A stretch of DNA of 57,307 nucleotides from UBA1494_A sp963973975 (GTDB taxonomy: Bacteria; Bacteroidota; Bacteroidia; Flavobacteriales_E; Vicingaceae): contig CAXBCF010000020.1 of assembly GCA_963973975.1 (NCBI GenBank), forward strand, positions 1-57,307, in the 5' to 3' direction. Positions within the stretch are counted from its first letter, which is position 1. Each line of letters starts with the position of its first letter. The notes beneath the pieces were generated by a model, which was given only the letters and a program-made list of their open reading frames with translations, had not been told where the DNA came from and searched no databases. The position numbers and the translations under genes are program-made. Positions 15,718 through 23,742 of the stretch are shown piece by piece.

Positions 15718-16365
15718 ATGGAACAATTTATAAAAATTACTTTATTCGTGCACGTTTTATCAGGAGGAATTGCTTTACTAAGCGGTTTAGGTGCCATTTT
15801 TACCAAAAAGGGGCAAAAAAAGCATATTCTTAGTGGAAGCATTTACTTTTGGAGCATGTTGCTTGTTACGCTAACCGGTTTATTAGTTGGACTTTATAGA
15901 GGAAATGTATTTCTACAAACAATAGCGGTTTTCAGTTTTTACATGGCTTTTACTGGCAAAAGAGTGTTGCGCTATAAAAAGGCAATCACACCTAACTATC
16001 TCGATTGGAGTGCAAACCTCTTGGCTTTATCGGTTTCGATGCTTATGCTGATTTGGGGAATATTAATCTTGTCACAAAAAGGATTTGTTGGAGCTGCACC
16101 CATGCTTTTAGTTTTTGGCGGTTTATTGTTTAGCATGACGGTCAATGATGCCATTAAAATGCGGAAGAAGAAGTTTGTGAAAAATGCTTGGTTGCTTGAT
16201 CACATCAGTAGAATGGGCGGTTCATTTATTGCTACAACAACTGCTTTTTTGTTGGTCAACAGCAATGTTCAACCTGTTTGGATCATGTGGCTTCTACCAA
16301 CTGTTATTGGTACGCCTTTAATCATCCAAGCTTCGAATAAGTGGAGAAAGAAACTCAGTGTTTAG
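15718..16365 (+). CDS. multi-pass membrane protein, DUF2306-like
   Basis: This 215-residue integral membrane protein starts at the ATG at 15718; an in-frame upstream start at 15643 would run into the preceding gene and is not needed. It has about six to seven hydrophobic helices. The first contains FVHVLSGGIALLSGLGAIF, followed by KKGQKKHILSGSIYFWSMLL. The His-containing helices (VHVLSGG; KKHILSG; LLDHISRMGG) recall DUF2306-type predicted membrane proteins, where histidines have been suggested to bind heme or metal; that is inference here. It follows the barrel gene by 4 bases, so it belongs to the LytTR-controlled operon. Its stop overlaps the convergent GAPDH stop. Confidence 0.7.
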   Translation: MEQFIKITLFVHVLSGGIALLSGLGAIFTKKGQKKHILSGSIYFWSMLLVTLTGLLVGLYRGNVFLQTIAVFSFYMAFTGKRVLRYKKAITPNYLDWSANLLALSVSMLMLIWGILILSQKGFVGAAPMLLVFGGLLFSMTVNDAIKMRKKKFVKNAWLLDHISRMGGSFIATTTAFLLVNSNVQPVWIMWLLPTVIGTPLIIQASNKWRKKLSV

Positions 16366-17351
16366 CCAACTTTTTCAACCAACTCAGCTAATCGTTCGGA
16401 ATAGCCAATTTCATTGTCGTACCAACCGACTACTTTTACCAAATTACCAATTACGGAAGTGAGTTTGGAATCGAAAATACAGGAATGGATATTGCCCACA
16501 ATATCAATCGATACAATGGGGTCTTCGGTGTATTCCAAAATACCTTTCAATTCATTTTCAGAAGCAGCCTTAAAACGTTGATTAACGGTTTCAATGTCAG
16601 CGGGATTTTTTACCATGCAGGTAAAATCAGTCAAAGAACCATCTGGAACTGGAACTCGAATACCTGCTCCTCCGAGATTGCCATCTAGATGAGGGAAAAT
16701 TCTAGTAATTGCTTTTGCCGCTCCTGTGCTTGTTGGTACAATGCTAACTGCCGCAGCTCTAGCTCTTCTCAAATCTTGATGTGGTGCATCGTGCAATCGT
16801 TGATCGCCAGTGTAGGAATGAATGGTTGTAATGTAACCGCTTTCAATTCCGCAAAGCTCATCTAGAATTTTGACCAATGGAGCTAGGGAATTAGTGGTGC
16901 ATGAAGCATTGGAAATAATGGTTTCGCTGCCATCTAAAATGTGGTCATTCACTCCCAAAACCACTGATTTTATGCTGTCTTCCTTTGCTGGAGCAGAAAT
17001 AATTACTTTTTTAGCACCGGCTTCTATGTGTTTTCCTGCACTTGCCTTGTCACGAAATAACCCCGTTGCTTCAATTACAACATCAATATTTAAATCTTTC
17101 CAAGGTAAATTTTCAGGTGATTTTTCTTGAAAAAAATGAATGCTTTGTTGATTTACTTTTAAGCCTTTTTCTGTTGTTGCAATTGTCCCATCAAATTTGC
17201 CATGAACAGAATCGTATTTAAAAAGGTGCGCCAATGTTTTGGTGTCGGCTAAGTCGTTAACTGCTACTACTTCAATGTTCTTTTTGTTGAGCATTGCTCT
17301 CAAGCTCATTCTACCAATTCTACCAAAGCCATTTATTGCTACTCGAATCAT
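16362..17351 (-). CDS. gap: type I glyceraldehyde-3-phosphate dehydrogenase
   Basis: This 329-residue enzyme oxidises glyceraldehyde-3-phosphate to 1,3-bisphosphoglycerate with NAD and phosphate in cytosolic glycolysis. The start is the ATG at 17349-17351 (MIRVAINGFGRIGR); an upstream alternative at 17387 would add an unlikely extension. Landmarks are the NAD-binding NGFGRIGR, the catalytic SNASCTTNSLAPLVK with its active-site cysteine, HSYTGDQRLHDAPHQDLRR, and the C-terminal GWYDNEIGYSERL. A TAnnTTTG box lies at 17367-17374. The short spacing after rpmH means its promoter lies right behind the rpmH terminator. The convergent membrane-protein gene overlaps its stop. Confidence 0.97.
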   Translation of the reverse strand: MIRVAINGFGRIGRMSLRAMLNKKNIEVVAVNDLADTKTLAHLFKYDSVHGKFDGTIATTEKGLKVNQQSIHFFQEKSPENLPWKDLNIDVVIEATGLFRDKASAGKHIEAGAKKVIISAPAKEDSIKSVVLGVNDHILDGSETIISNASCTTNSLAPLVKILDELCGIESGYITTIHSYTGDQRLHDAPHQDLRRARAAAVSIVPTSTGAAKAITRIFPHLDGNLGGAGIRVPVPDGSLTDFTCMVKNPADIETVNQRFKAASENELKGILEYTEDPIVSIDIVGNIHSCIFDSKLTSVIGNLVKVVGWYDNEIGYSERLAELVEKVG

Positions 17352-17366
17352 TTTTTCTTGTTTTTT

Positions 17367-17374
17367 CAAAGGTA
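17367..17374 (-). promoter_or_regulatory. putative -7 element of gap
   Basis: On the minus strand this reads TACCTTTG, an exact TAnnTTTG, 15 bases before the gap ATG. The T-tract of the rpmH terminator lies where the -33 region would be. Confidence 0.5.
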
Positions 17375-17387
17375 GGATTTTGAGCAC

Positions 17388-17420
17388 AAAAAAAGGGGTA
17401 TCGAATTTTCGATACCCCTT
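17388..17420 (-). terminator. rho-independent terminator of rpmH
   Basis: Perfect 13-bp arms (17393-17405 and 17408-17420) contain a GGGGTATC/GATACCCC core. On the minus strand they are followed by a run of seven T. It lies 19 bases after the rpmH stop. Confidence 0.85.
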
Positions 17421-17438
17421 AAAATAAGTTATATTGTT

Positions 17439-17591
17439 CTAGCTTCTCGCTTCGTCAGAAACGGAAACATTTTTTCTTCCTTTTGCTCTTCTTCTTGCAA
17501 GAACTTTTCTTCCATTAGCAGATGCCATTCTACTTCTGAATCCGTGTTTGTTTCTTCTTTTTCTTTTGGAAGGTTGGTAGGTCCTTTTCAT
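17439..17591 (-). CDS. rpmH: 50S ribosomal protein L34
   Basis: This 50-residue, very basic protein reads MKRTYQPSKRKRRNKHGFR, then SRMASANGRKVLARRRAKGR and a short tail. This is ribosomal protein L34 almost in full; the tail after KGR is a few residues longer than in short L34 forms, as is common in Bacteroidota. It has its own promoter (17624-17652) and a strong terminator (17388-17420), so it is a single-gene unit. It is not next to dnaA or rnpA. Confidence 0.97.
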   Translation of the reverse strand: MKRTYQPSKRKRRNKHGFRSRMASANGRKVLARRRAKGRKNVSVSDEARS

Positions 17592-17623
17592 AATTGTTAT
17601 GTTCTTAAATTAAAAACGGAGTG

Positions 17624-17652
17624 CAAAAGTAGTTATTTTTTTACTTTATCAA
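17624..17652 (-). promoter_or_regulatory. promoter of rpmH
   Basis: On the minus strand TTG (17650-17652), an 18-base spacer and TACTTTTG (17624-17631) match the Bacteroidota -33/-7 arrangement. The -7 lies about 32 bases before the rpmH ATG. Confidence 0.6.
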
Positions 17653-17695
17653 CTTTTCTAAATAGTTTTTTTTAATTTATCATTGAACGATTGGT

Positions 17696-17703
17696 TACTT
17701 TTG
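17696..17703 (+). promoter_or_regulatory. putative -7 element of the ABC exporter gene
   Basis: TACTTTTG matches TAnnTTTG and ends 16 bases before the ATG at 17720. It is divergent from the rpmH promoter. The -33 is not clear. Confidence 0.45.
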
Positions 17704-17719
17704 CCTAAAGTATTGATAA

Positions 17720-19504
17720 ATGGCAAAGTTCGGAAGAAAAAAGACAAGTGAGGAAGGTGCTCCAAAAGTAAAAATTACCAAAGAATCGCTAAAAAAGTCT
17801 TTGCGATTATTCAAATACGTGAAACCTTACATGGGAACTTTCTCTTTGGGACTAGTTTTCCTATTTCTCAGCAGTTTGGCCTCCATGGTTTTCCCTTATT
17901 TAAGCGGACAGTTAGTTGATGCAGCCAATCAGGATTTTATCGAAAACATCAATCAAATAGCTTTACTCCTCTTGGGGGTATTTTTTCTAAATGCTATTTT
18001 TTCTTACTTCAGAATATATCTTTTCGCCATTGTTACTCAAAAAACATTAGCATCCTTGCGACAAGCAACTTATGAGCAATTGATTCGCTTAAAAATGTCG
18101 TTTTATGCCGAGCGCAGAGTAGGAGAGTTAACCAGTAGAATTTCTTCTGATATATCCTTGTTGCAAGAAACACTCACCACAACAATTGCTGAATTTATTC
18201 GACAAATTCTAATCATTTTAATAGGAGTTACCTTATTGACTTATATTTCAGGAAAGTTAACCTTGTTGATGTTGGCTTTGGTGCCGGTGGTGATTGTTGT
18301 TGCAGTTCTTTTTGGAAAAAAAATTAGAAAATTGTCTAAAGAAGCCCAAGATAAAATTGCTGATTCAACGGTAATTGTTGAAGAAACTTTACAAGGAATT
18401 GCAACTGTAAAAGCATTCGTCAATGAATCTTTTGAATACATGCGCTACCGCAAAAAAACTGATGAGGTAATTGGCATTGCTTTAAAAGGAGCCATGTGGA
18501 GAGGAGCTTTTGCTTCTTTTATCATCTTTTGTTTGTTCGGTTCCATTGTAGCCGTTATTTGGTATGGAGTTGTTTTGGTTCAAGCGGGACAAATGAGTGT
18601 TGGTGATTTATTTACCTTTATTCTCTATTCTGTTTTTGTTGGAGCTTCTTTGGGTGGTATAGCCGATTTGTATTCTCAGCTACAAAAAGCAGTTGGAGCA
18701 ACTGAAAATTTGTTGGAAATCTTTGATGAAGCAAAAGAAGAGGAAGTTTCCAAACCGAGTTCAACCATTGAAAAAGCATCAATTGTGTTTGATCGGGTAT
18801 CTTTTACTTACCCAAGTAGAGCGGATATCCCTGTATTAAAGGGTTTGAGTTTTACCATAAACAGTGGAGAACAAGTTGCATTGGTTGGACCATCTGGTGC
18901 AGGAAAAACAACCATTACTGCCTTAATTATGCGGTTTTATGAATTGACGGAAGGAACAATTAGCATTGACGGTAAATCTATTTTAGACTATGGACTCAGC
19001 GATTTGAGAAACTCCATGGCAATTGTTCCTCAAGATGTAATCTTATTTGGCGGGAGTATTTATGAAAACATTCTTTATGGAAATCCAGATGCCAAAGAAA
19101 GTGAAGTAATTGAAGCGGCGAAGTTGGCAAATGCTTTAGAGTTTATAAAAGGTTTTCCCGAAGGCTTGCAAACGATTGTTGGAGAAAGAGGTGTTCAGTT
19201 ATCTGGTGGGCAACGACAAAGAATAGCGATTGCCAGGGCAATTTTGAAAAATCCTAAAATATTAATTCTAGATGAAGCGACCAGTTCATTGGATTCTCAG
19301 TCTGAAAAATTGGTGCAAGAAGCTTTGGAAACTTTGATGAAAGGCAGAACTTCATTGGTGATTGCACATCGCTTATCCACCATTCAAAAAGCAGATCGAA
19401 TTTTGGTGCTGAAAGATGGAGAACTTGTAGAAAGTGGAACCCACATGGAATTGGCCAGTATTGAAGATGGTTTGTACAGGGATTTGAAAGAAATGCAACT
19501 TTAA
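17720..19504 (+). CDS. ABC exporter, fused membrane and ATPase domains (MsbA-like)
   Basis: This 594-residue half-transporter would work as a homodimer in the inner membrane. Residues of about 30-320 hold six membrane helices (e.g. LGLVFLFLSSLASMVFPYL; LLLGVFFLNAIFSYFRIYLF; ILIILIGVTLLTY; SFIIFCLFGSIVAVIWYGVV). The nucleotide-binding domain follows with Walker A GPSGAGKTT near residue 390, the signature LSGGQRQRIAIARAI near 493, Walker B ILILDEATSSLD near 515 and the switch His in IAHRLST near 548. The sequence groups with lipid A/multidrug exporters (MsbA/BmrA type), but substrate cannot be read from sequence. It appears monocistronic and is divergent from rpmH. Confidence 0.93.
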   Translation: MAKFGRKKTSEEGAPKVKITKESLKKSLRLFKYVKPYMGTFSLGLVFLFLSSLASMVFPYLSGQLVDAANQDFIENINQIALLLLGVFFLNAIFSYFRIYLFAIVTQKTLASLRQATYEQLIRLKMSFYAERRVGELTSRISSDISLLQETLTTTIAEFIRQILIILIGVTLLTYISGKLTLLMLALVPVVIVVAVLFGKKIRKLSKEAQDKIADSTVIVEETLQGIATVKAFVNESFEYMRYRKKTDEVIGIALKGAMWRGAFASFIIFCLFGSIVAVIWYGVVLVQAGQMSVGDLFTFILYSVFVGASLGGIADLYSQLQKAVGATENLLEIFDEAKEEEVSKPSSTIEKASIVFDRVSFTYPSRADIPVLKGLSFTINSGEQVALVGPSGAGKTTITALIMRFYELTEGTISIDGKSILDYGLSDLRNSMAIVPQDVILFGGSIYENILYGNPDAKESEVIEAAKLANALEFIKGFPEGLQTIVGERGVQLSGGQRQRIAIARAILKNPKILILDEATSSLDSQSEKLVQEALETLMKGRTSLVIAHRLSTIQKADRILVLKDGELVESGTHMELASIEDGLYRDLKEMQL

Positions 19505-19567
19505 GTGCTTTTAAATTAATAAGAAGTTAAGGGACATTAAGTGGGTTTATTTATAGAGCAGTTGACA

Positions 19568-20137
19568 TTAGGCCTGCAACCTTAAATTGACCAACTTTTC
19601 TACTTTTTCAAACAAATTTTGAGGAGTATAAGCTCTCCAGTTTAATTCTCTTAATTTTCCTCCGCTCACCATGTAGTAATCAATGTTTGCTTCTTGAAAA
19701 TCTTGCATCACATGATCTCGAAAATTGACGAATGCAATCCATCCCTCTTCTACTTCTTCAAACCACTCTTCATAATACGAATCGTCTGAAAAGTGGAAAT
19801 TGTAGACATTTTCTCCGATTAGAATGAATTTATTAATTCCCTCAGCGATTAATTCATCAATGATGTTGCGCTTAAAAAACATGATATCGTTGTGCAGTAA
19901 ATCATTCCATTCTCCAATTAATTCAATAATTGCATAGCCAGAATCATAATCGGCCATTAAGATTTTGATGAATAAAGTTGGAGATTCTATTTCATCCCAC
20001 TGAGGGTGGATGAGGTGATCGTAAATGGCATGTGTAAATTCAAATTCACTGTACTCACGACCATAAAAAGGAGACCTCCGATCTCGTTCTGCGATGTAAT
20101 AATCTCTCCAATTAAAATGTGGCTCAATGGCATGCAT
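19568..20137 (-). CDS. conserved hypothetical acidic protein
   Basis: This 189-residue cytosolic protein has no signal peptide or membrane segment and is rich in acidic and aromatic residues (HFNWRDYYIAERDRRSPFYG; EFTHAIYDHLIHPQWDEIE; YYEEWFEEVEEGWIAFVNF). The alternating pattern (TLFIKILMADYDSGYAIIEL; INKFILIGENVYNF; DYYMVSGGKLRELNW) suggests an alpha/beta fold. I do not recognise a named family. Conserved-looking blocks and normal codon use argue for a real gene. It is convergent with the ABC exporter gene. A TAACTTTG box on the minus strand at 20172-20179 is a plausible promoter element. Confidence 0.75.
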   Translation of the reverse strand: MHAIEPHFNWRDYYIAERDRRSPFYGREYSEFEFTHAIYDHLIHPQWDEIESPTLFIKILMADYDSGYAIIELIGEWNDLLHNDIMFFKRNIIDELIAEGINKFILIGENVYNFHFSDDSYYEEWFEEVEEGWIAFVNFRDHVMQDFQEANIDYYMVSGGKLRELNWRAYTPQNLFEKVEKLVNLRLQA

Positions 20138-20568
20138 GCAGAACAGACTTTTGGGTGTGAGTTTAGAACTACAAAGTTATACCATTTAAAACTTCTAATG
20201 CTGTAAACGCAATTCTAAAAGTATAATGCCGATGTAGATTTTAAAGAGTATTTATTCGACAACAAAAATCACTATCGGGATTAGTAAAGGATTTCTGAGT
20301 TGGAGGGGTTTGGAAATGGAGGTAGGTTTATTTTGGTTGAAATGTTTTTTTAATCAGCTTACTGAAATAACTTATAAATTATTTTTATAACGCTGATATT
20401 TTATAAACTATTGATTTTTTGGGACTAACCTGAAAATATGTTGACTGATACTTGTGTTAATTTTTATCGTTTAGTATAAAAGTTTTTTTTCGTGTAACTA
20501 TAGTTAATATAGGGACTCAAATAAGGATCCTTCATAATTTATAAAAACGTTAACTAATTTAAAAGAAG
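20138..20568. other. intergenic stretch with small palindromes and a possible gene remnant
   Basis: These 431 bases separate the acidic protein gene from the accessory cluster. Near the left end lies the -7 box of the minus-strand gene (20172-20179). A 21-codon open stretch at 20219-20284 looks coding in composition and may be a remnant. A compound inverted repeat lies at 20353-20397 (outer arms ATCAGC/GCTGAT, inner arms TTATAAA/TTTATAA), and a 12-bp palindrome TAACTATAGTTA at 20495-20506. No intact gene or convincing terminator was seen. Confidence 0.4.
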
Positions 20569-20868
20569 ATGGTAAAGTATTTTCAAGAAAATTTCCAAGT
20601 CTCAACTTTAAAAGAGTTTGAAAAAAAGAAAAATGAAGTTCTTTCAAGCGTATTGAAAGATGGTTATTCATTTGTAGAAAAAATTAAGTTGCATGATAAT
20701 GTAATTAGAAATTCTAGGTTAAGCAGGTTTGATAAAACGCAAACTATGAGGTATGCTTTCTATCAAATTATTAATAATTCTGAAGTTATTATGGGAGTTG
20801 ATGCATTATATACCGATGATGGAATTAGTTCTATTTATTCAGTTCCTGTATACCCTATTCCTGAATAA
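20569..20868 (+). CDS. small hypothetical protein
   Basis: I do not recognise this 99-residue soluble protein. It is lysine-rich at the N-terminus (FQENFQVSTLKEFEKKKNEV), has a central basic stretch (RNSRLSRFDKTQTMRYAFYQ) and ends YSVPVYPIPE. No signal or membrane segment is present. It opens a short AT-rich cluster with two genes of phage-immunity or nuclease flavour. Nothing obvious precedes it except the palindrome at 20495-20506. Coding status is probable from its length and residue pattern; function is unknown. Confidence 0.55.
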   Translation: MVKYFQENFQVSTLKEFEKKKNEVLSSVLKDGYSFVEKIKLHDNVIRNSRLSRFDKTQTMRYAFYQIINNSEVIMGVDALYTDDGISSIYSVPVYPIPE

Positions 20869-20996
20869 ATCATTTATAAAATTGAAAAGAAGCAGATAAG
20901 AATCAAAAAATCCTAATTAGTATATTTGGTAATTGAGGAAAGCCAAAAAAAGTATTTTCAGGCTAAGTCTCAATAGAATAACAAACCAAGAATAAA

Positions 20997-21185
20997 ATGG
21001 AACTACTACTTCTTATCGCAATTGGCATTTTCGCTTTGTTTATCTATTTCTTGCCAACAATCATTGCTTCTGGCAGAAACGCAACAGCTACATTTTTGAT
21101 ATTTCTAGTCAATCTATTTGGGGGTTGGACAATAGCGCTGTGGATTTTTGTTTTTATATGGGCATTTTGTGCCAAAAAGAAATAA
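20997..21185 (+). CDS. superinfection immunity family membrane protein
   Basis: This 62-residue protein has two hydrophobic helices separated by a short loop: LLLIAIGIFALFIYFLPTII, then ASGRN, then FLIFLVNLFGGWTIALWIFV, ending in a KKK tail. The YFLPTIIA-[SG]-[RK] and LVNLFGGWT-[IL]-x-LW signatures are those of the superinfection immunity protein family (T4 Imm-like), some of whose members block phage DNA entry. Many chromosomal members are uncharacterised and need not be antiviral. It sits 35 bases before the NERD-domain gene. Confidence 0.8.
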   Translation: MELLLLIAIGIFALFIYFLPTIIASGRNATATFLIFLVNLFGGWTIALWIFVFIWAFCAKKK

Positions 21186-21220
21186 TCTACAAGTGATAAG
21201 ATGCTAAATTATTATAGCTT

Positions 21221-21913
21221 ATGATAAGGATTGTTATTGCTGTGCTTTTCTTAATAGTTTTCTTTCCAGTTTCTCTTAAGATAAGAGACATAAGGTTATT
21301 GAGAAAAGTTACTAAACCAAATAGAGGTACAAAGTCAGAAAGAGATTTGGTATTAAAACTTTTAAAAAATAGAATTCCAGCACAAACAATCTTTCATGAT
21401 TTGTATGTAAAAAAGAGTATGGGCAACTTTTCTCAAATTGATTTAGTTGTTGCTACAAAAGTTGGCATTATTGTATTTGAAGTAAAAGATTATAAAGGTT
21501 GGATTTTTGGAACTGGTTATAAGTCTCAATGGAATCAAGTACTTGCTTATGGGAAAAAGAAGTTTCGTTTTTATAATCCCATTATGCAAAATAATAAGCA
21601 TGTAAGTGATGTAAAAAAATTGCACAAACAATTCGAAACAGTTCCCTTTTATTCGATCATTGTGTTTTATGGTGATTGTGAATTGAAAGACATCAACTTT
21701 GTTCCCGATGGAACTTTTCTTGTAAAATCAAAGAGAGTTTTAGAAGTTATGAAGTTGATTATGAAAAACAATAAACCTGCTCAGTATGCTAATAAAAGTG
21801 AAGTGGTTAGAGTGCTTAAGGAAGCTGTGAAAAATGGAGAGGGAAAGAAAACTCAAATACAGCACATAGAAAATGTAAAAGACATGTTGGGAAAGGATAG
21901 AATATTTGATTGA
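21221..21913 (+). CDS. NERD (nuclease-related) domain protein, membrane-anchored
   Basis: This 230-residue protein has an N-terminal membrane helix (IRIVIAVLFLIVFFPVSL) followed by a NERD domain at about residues 35-150: GTKSERDLVLKLLK, TIFHDLYVKKSMGNFSQIDLVV, IIVFEVKDYKGWIFG and NPIMQNNKHV. The D-x(n)-E-x-K pattern (IDLVV...FEVKDYKG) matches the PD-(D/E)XK-like core of NERD domains, thought to cleave nucleic acids. Membrane anchoring plus a NERD domain next to a superinfection-immunity protein suggests an envelope-located defence role, but this is inference. Its stop lies in a 9-bp inverted repeat shared with the convergent gene. Confidence 0.82.
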   Translation: MIRIVIAVLFLIVFFPVSLKIRDIRLLRKVTKPNRGTKSERDLVLKLLKNRIPAQTIFHDLYVKKSMGNFSQIDLVVATKVGIIVFEVKDYKGWIFGTGYKSQWNQVLAYGKKKFRFYNPIMQNNKHVSDVKKLHKQFETVPFYSIIVFYGDCELKDINFVPDGTFLVKSKRVLEVMKLIMKNNKPAQYANKSEVVRVLKEAVKNGEGKKTQIQHIENVKDMLGKDRIFD

Positions 21914-21965
21914 TAGAAAATAATTTAATTCTCTATTGTGATTTAAGATTTATACATTCTATCAA
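21910..21965. repeat. inverted repeat spanning two convergent stop codons
   Basis: TTGATAGAA (21910-21918) and TTCTATCAA (21957-21965) are perfect 9-bp arms around a 38-base AT-rich loop. One arm contains the NERD gene's stop, the other the stop of the convergent T9SS cargo gene. The loop is too long for a classical terminator. Confidence 0.3.
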
Positions 21966-23572
21966 GGAACAACTACTTTATGCGAACTGTAATATCTGTT
22001 ATCGAAGATAAAAGTCACATTTAAAAGTTGACCACTAACGTTTTCATTTTTAAGGTTAATGTTCAGATTATTGTCTCCGGTTTTTATATTATTTAGATTG
22101 CCTTCTTGTACAATTTGTCCAGTCACATTGGTAATAATGTAATTTACAGGGACAACTTTTTCCAAATAAAAGCGAATGTTGAGCTTTTTCTCCTTAAGGG
22201 GATTTGGGAAAATCTGAATCGTGTAAGGATTATTTCCATTGATATTTTGAATGCTTGCTGTTAGGTTTTTGATAAGTAAAACTTGGTAAATCGTAGCGGA
22301 AGCAGCTGTAGTATTGGTGTGATTGTTACTAAATGGATTTAAAGTTGGGCTTTCTATGCCACCAACAATGTATCCAATAACTGTAGTGTCATTAATTAGT
22401 TGATCTAACTTAATCACTTCGTTGCTGTAGTGCGGGATGTTTAGGTTTTGAATAAATTCAGCGCTTGCTCCATTCAAAGTAGGCATTTCTGTGCTCATTT
22501 TGAACTCTTGCAGCTGACCAGAAGCGTCTCGGCTAACTCGGCTAATTGTTTTTACAAAGGGAACCAGATTATCTTGTTGTAGAATACCGTTTTGGTAATA
22601 ATACTGACTCATTCCGCCATAGAACAATGAATGCATAGTATTTTCTGAGCTATCATAAAGAGCGGTAGTTGCACTGTGATAATTACTTAAATACTGATTG
22701 AATGATGTAATTGGGTTGATGGCAGAATCGTTTATCATAACCGGATACAGAAAAGGTAGATTAACAGATCGCTGAAATACCCCAGATGAAATCATTAAGC
22801 CCTCTTCTCCATTAGGAAAAATTTGTGGTAAAAGGTTGTAGTCTCTTCGATGAAGATGAACTGGATCCGTAATCGTGCTGTAATTCGAAAAGCTCAATTG
22901 ATTACCACTATTGTTTACTGTAAACTTTCTAATTTGATCCGAGTATTTTTGAATGTAAGAGGCTCCTCCCATGGGATTATACCTTCCATCAAATCGATGC
23001 CCGCCTACTAAATAAAGTCGATTCTTCATGAATTTCAAGTGACCTCCTGATATGGCAAAAGCCGTATCGCTGATTTGCTTAAAACTATTGGCAATTGAAC
23101 CATTATTTATTATTGAATCAATAAGGTTAGAAACGATAACTGTACTTAAGTTGTCGAATGTTTTATGTGTTTGAGCCGTTTGCGCATAAGCATAACCTCC
23201 TATAATGTAAAGTGTGTCTTCTACTTGAGTAAAAGTCATGTTGGTTGATTGCAACTGCTCTTTGATAGAAGTGGGTAAAACATTAACTGAAGCAGACCAA
23301 AACTGCCTGTTATTGATGTCTATTACATAAATATCTGTGTTATTTTGATTTGCTGGAAATGAATTGAACGGCTGACGAGCGTGTAGACCGTCTTTTCGCC
23401 CTCCAATTATAAGCCACTTACCGTTTTGTTGAGCATGAACAAATGAGTGAAGTCCTGGAAAATTATTGATAGTTATTGGATTTAAGTCAATGCTATAGTT
23501 GAAACTACTTTGAGCTATCGCAGTTGCACCAATTGCAACATAAAATATAGTTGATAGTATGAATTTTTTCAT
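21962..23572 (-). CDS. kelch-like secreted protein with T9SS type A sorting domain
   Basis: This 536-residue protein starts at the ATG at 23570-23572 (MKKFILSTIFYVAIGATAIAQ, a signal peptide); an upstream TTG start at 23644 would place the signal inside. Kelch-like blocks recur, with IIGG/LVGG followed by aromatic-rich strands (GKWLIIGGRKDG; TLYIIGGYAYA; RLYLVGGHRFDG; HSLFYGGMSQYYY; GYIVGGIESP), indicating a beta-propeller. The last 80 or so residues (PYTIQIFPNPLKEKKLNIRF...NYIITNVTGQIVQEGNL) form a type A T9SS C-terminal domain, so the protein is probably exported by the type IX system and anchored or released at the surface. Its ligand is unknown. Promoter box at 23597-23604. Confidence 0.85.
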   Translation of the reverse strand: MKKFILSTIFYVAIGATAIAQSSFNYSIDLNPITINNFPGLHSFVHAQQNGKWLIIGGRKDGLHARQPFNSFPANQNNTDIYVIDINNRQFWSASVNVLPTSIKEQLQSTNMTFTQVEDTLYIIGGYAYAQTAQTHKTFDNLSTVIVSNLIDSIINNGSIANSFKQISDTAFAISGGHLKFMKNRLYLVGGHRFDGRYNPMGGASYIQKYSDQIRKFTVNNSGNQLSFSNYSTITDPVHLHRRDYNLLPQIFPNGEEGLMISSGVFQRSVNLPFLYPVMINDSAINPITSFNQYLSNYHSATTALYDSSENTMHSLFYGGMSQYYYQNGILQQDNLVPFVKTISRVSRDASGQLQEFKMSTEMPTLNGASAEFIQNLNIPHYSNEVIKLDQLINDTTVIGYIVGGIESPTLNPFSNNHTNTTAASATIYQVLLIKNLTASIQNINGNNPYTIQIFPNPLKEKKLNIRFYLEKVVPVNYIITNVTGQIVQEGNLNNIKTGDNNLNINLKNENVSGQLLNVTFIFDNRYYSSHKVVVP

Positions 23573-23596
23573 TCTTGTAAAGTTGATTAGATAAAA

Positions 23597-23604
23597 CAAA
23601 GGTA
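23597..23604 (-). promoter_or_regulatory. putative -7 element of the T9SS cargo gene
   Basis: On the minus strand this reads TACCTTTG, an exact TAnnTTTG, 24 bases before the ATG. A TTTC about 18 bases further upstream could serve as -33. Confidence 0.5.
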
Positions 23605-23742
23605 ATACCTTGCCAATGTACTGAAAGTAATATAAGTTACACAATACTAAATTTTTAAGCTTTCAAACTTGAAGGGGAAATGAATTAACTCATTTAGTCA
23701 ACAATTATAAAAGCTAAACTATTACAGATTAATCATTGGTAA

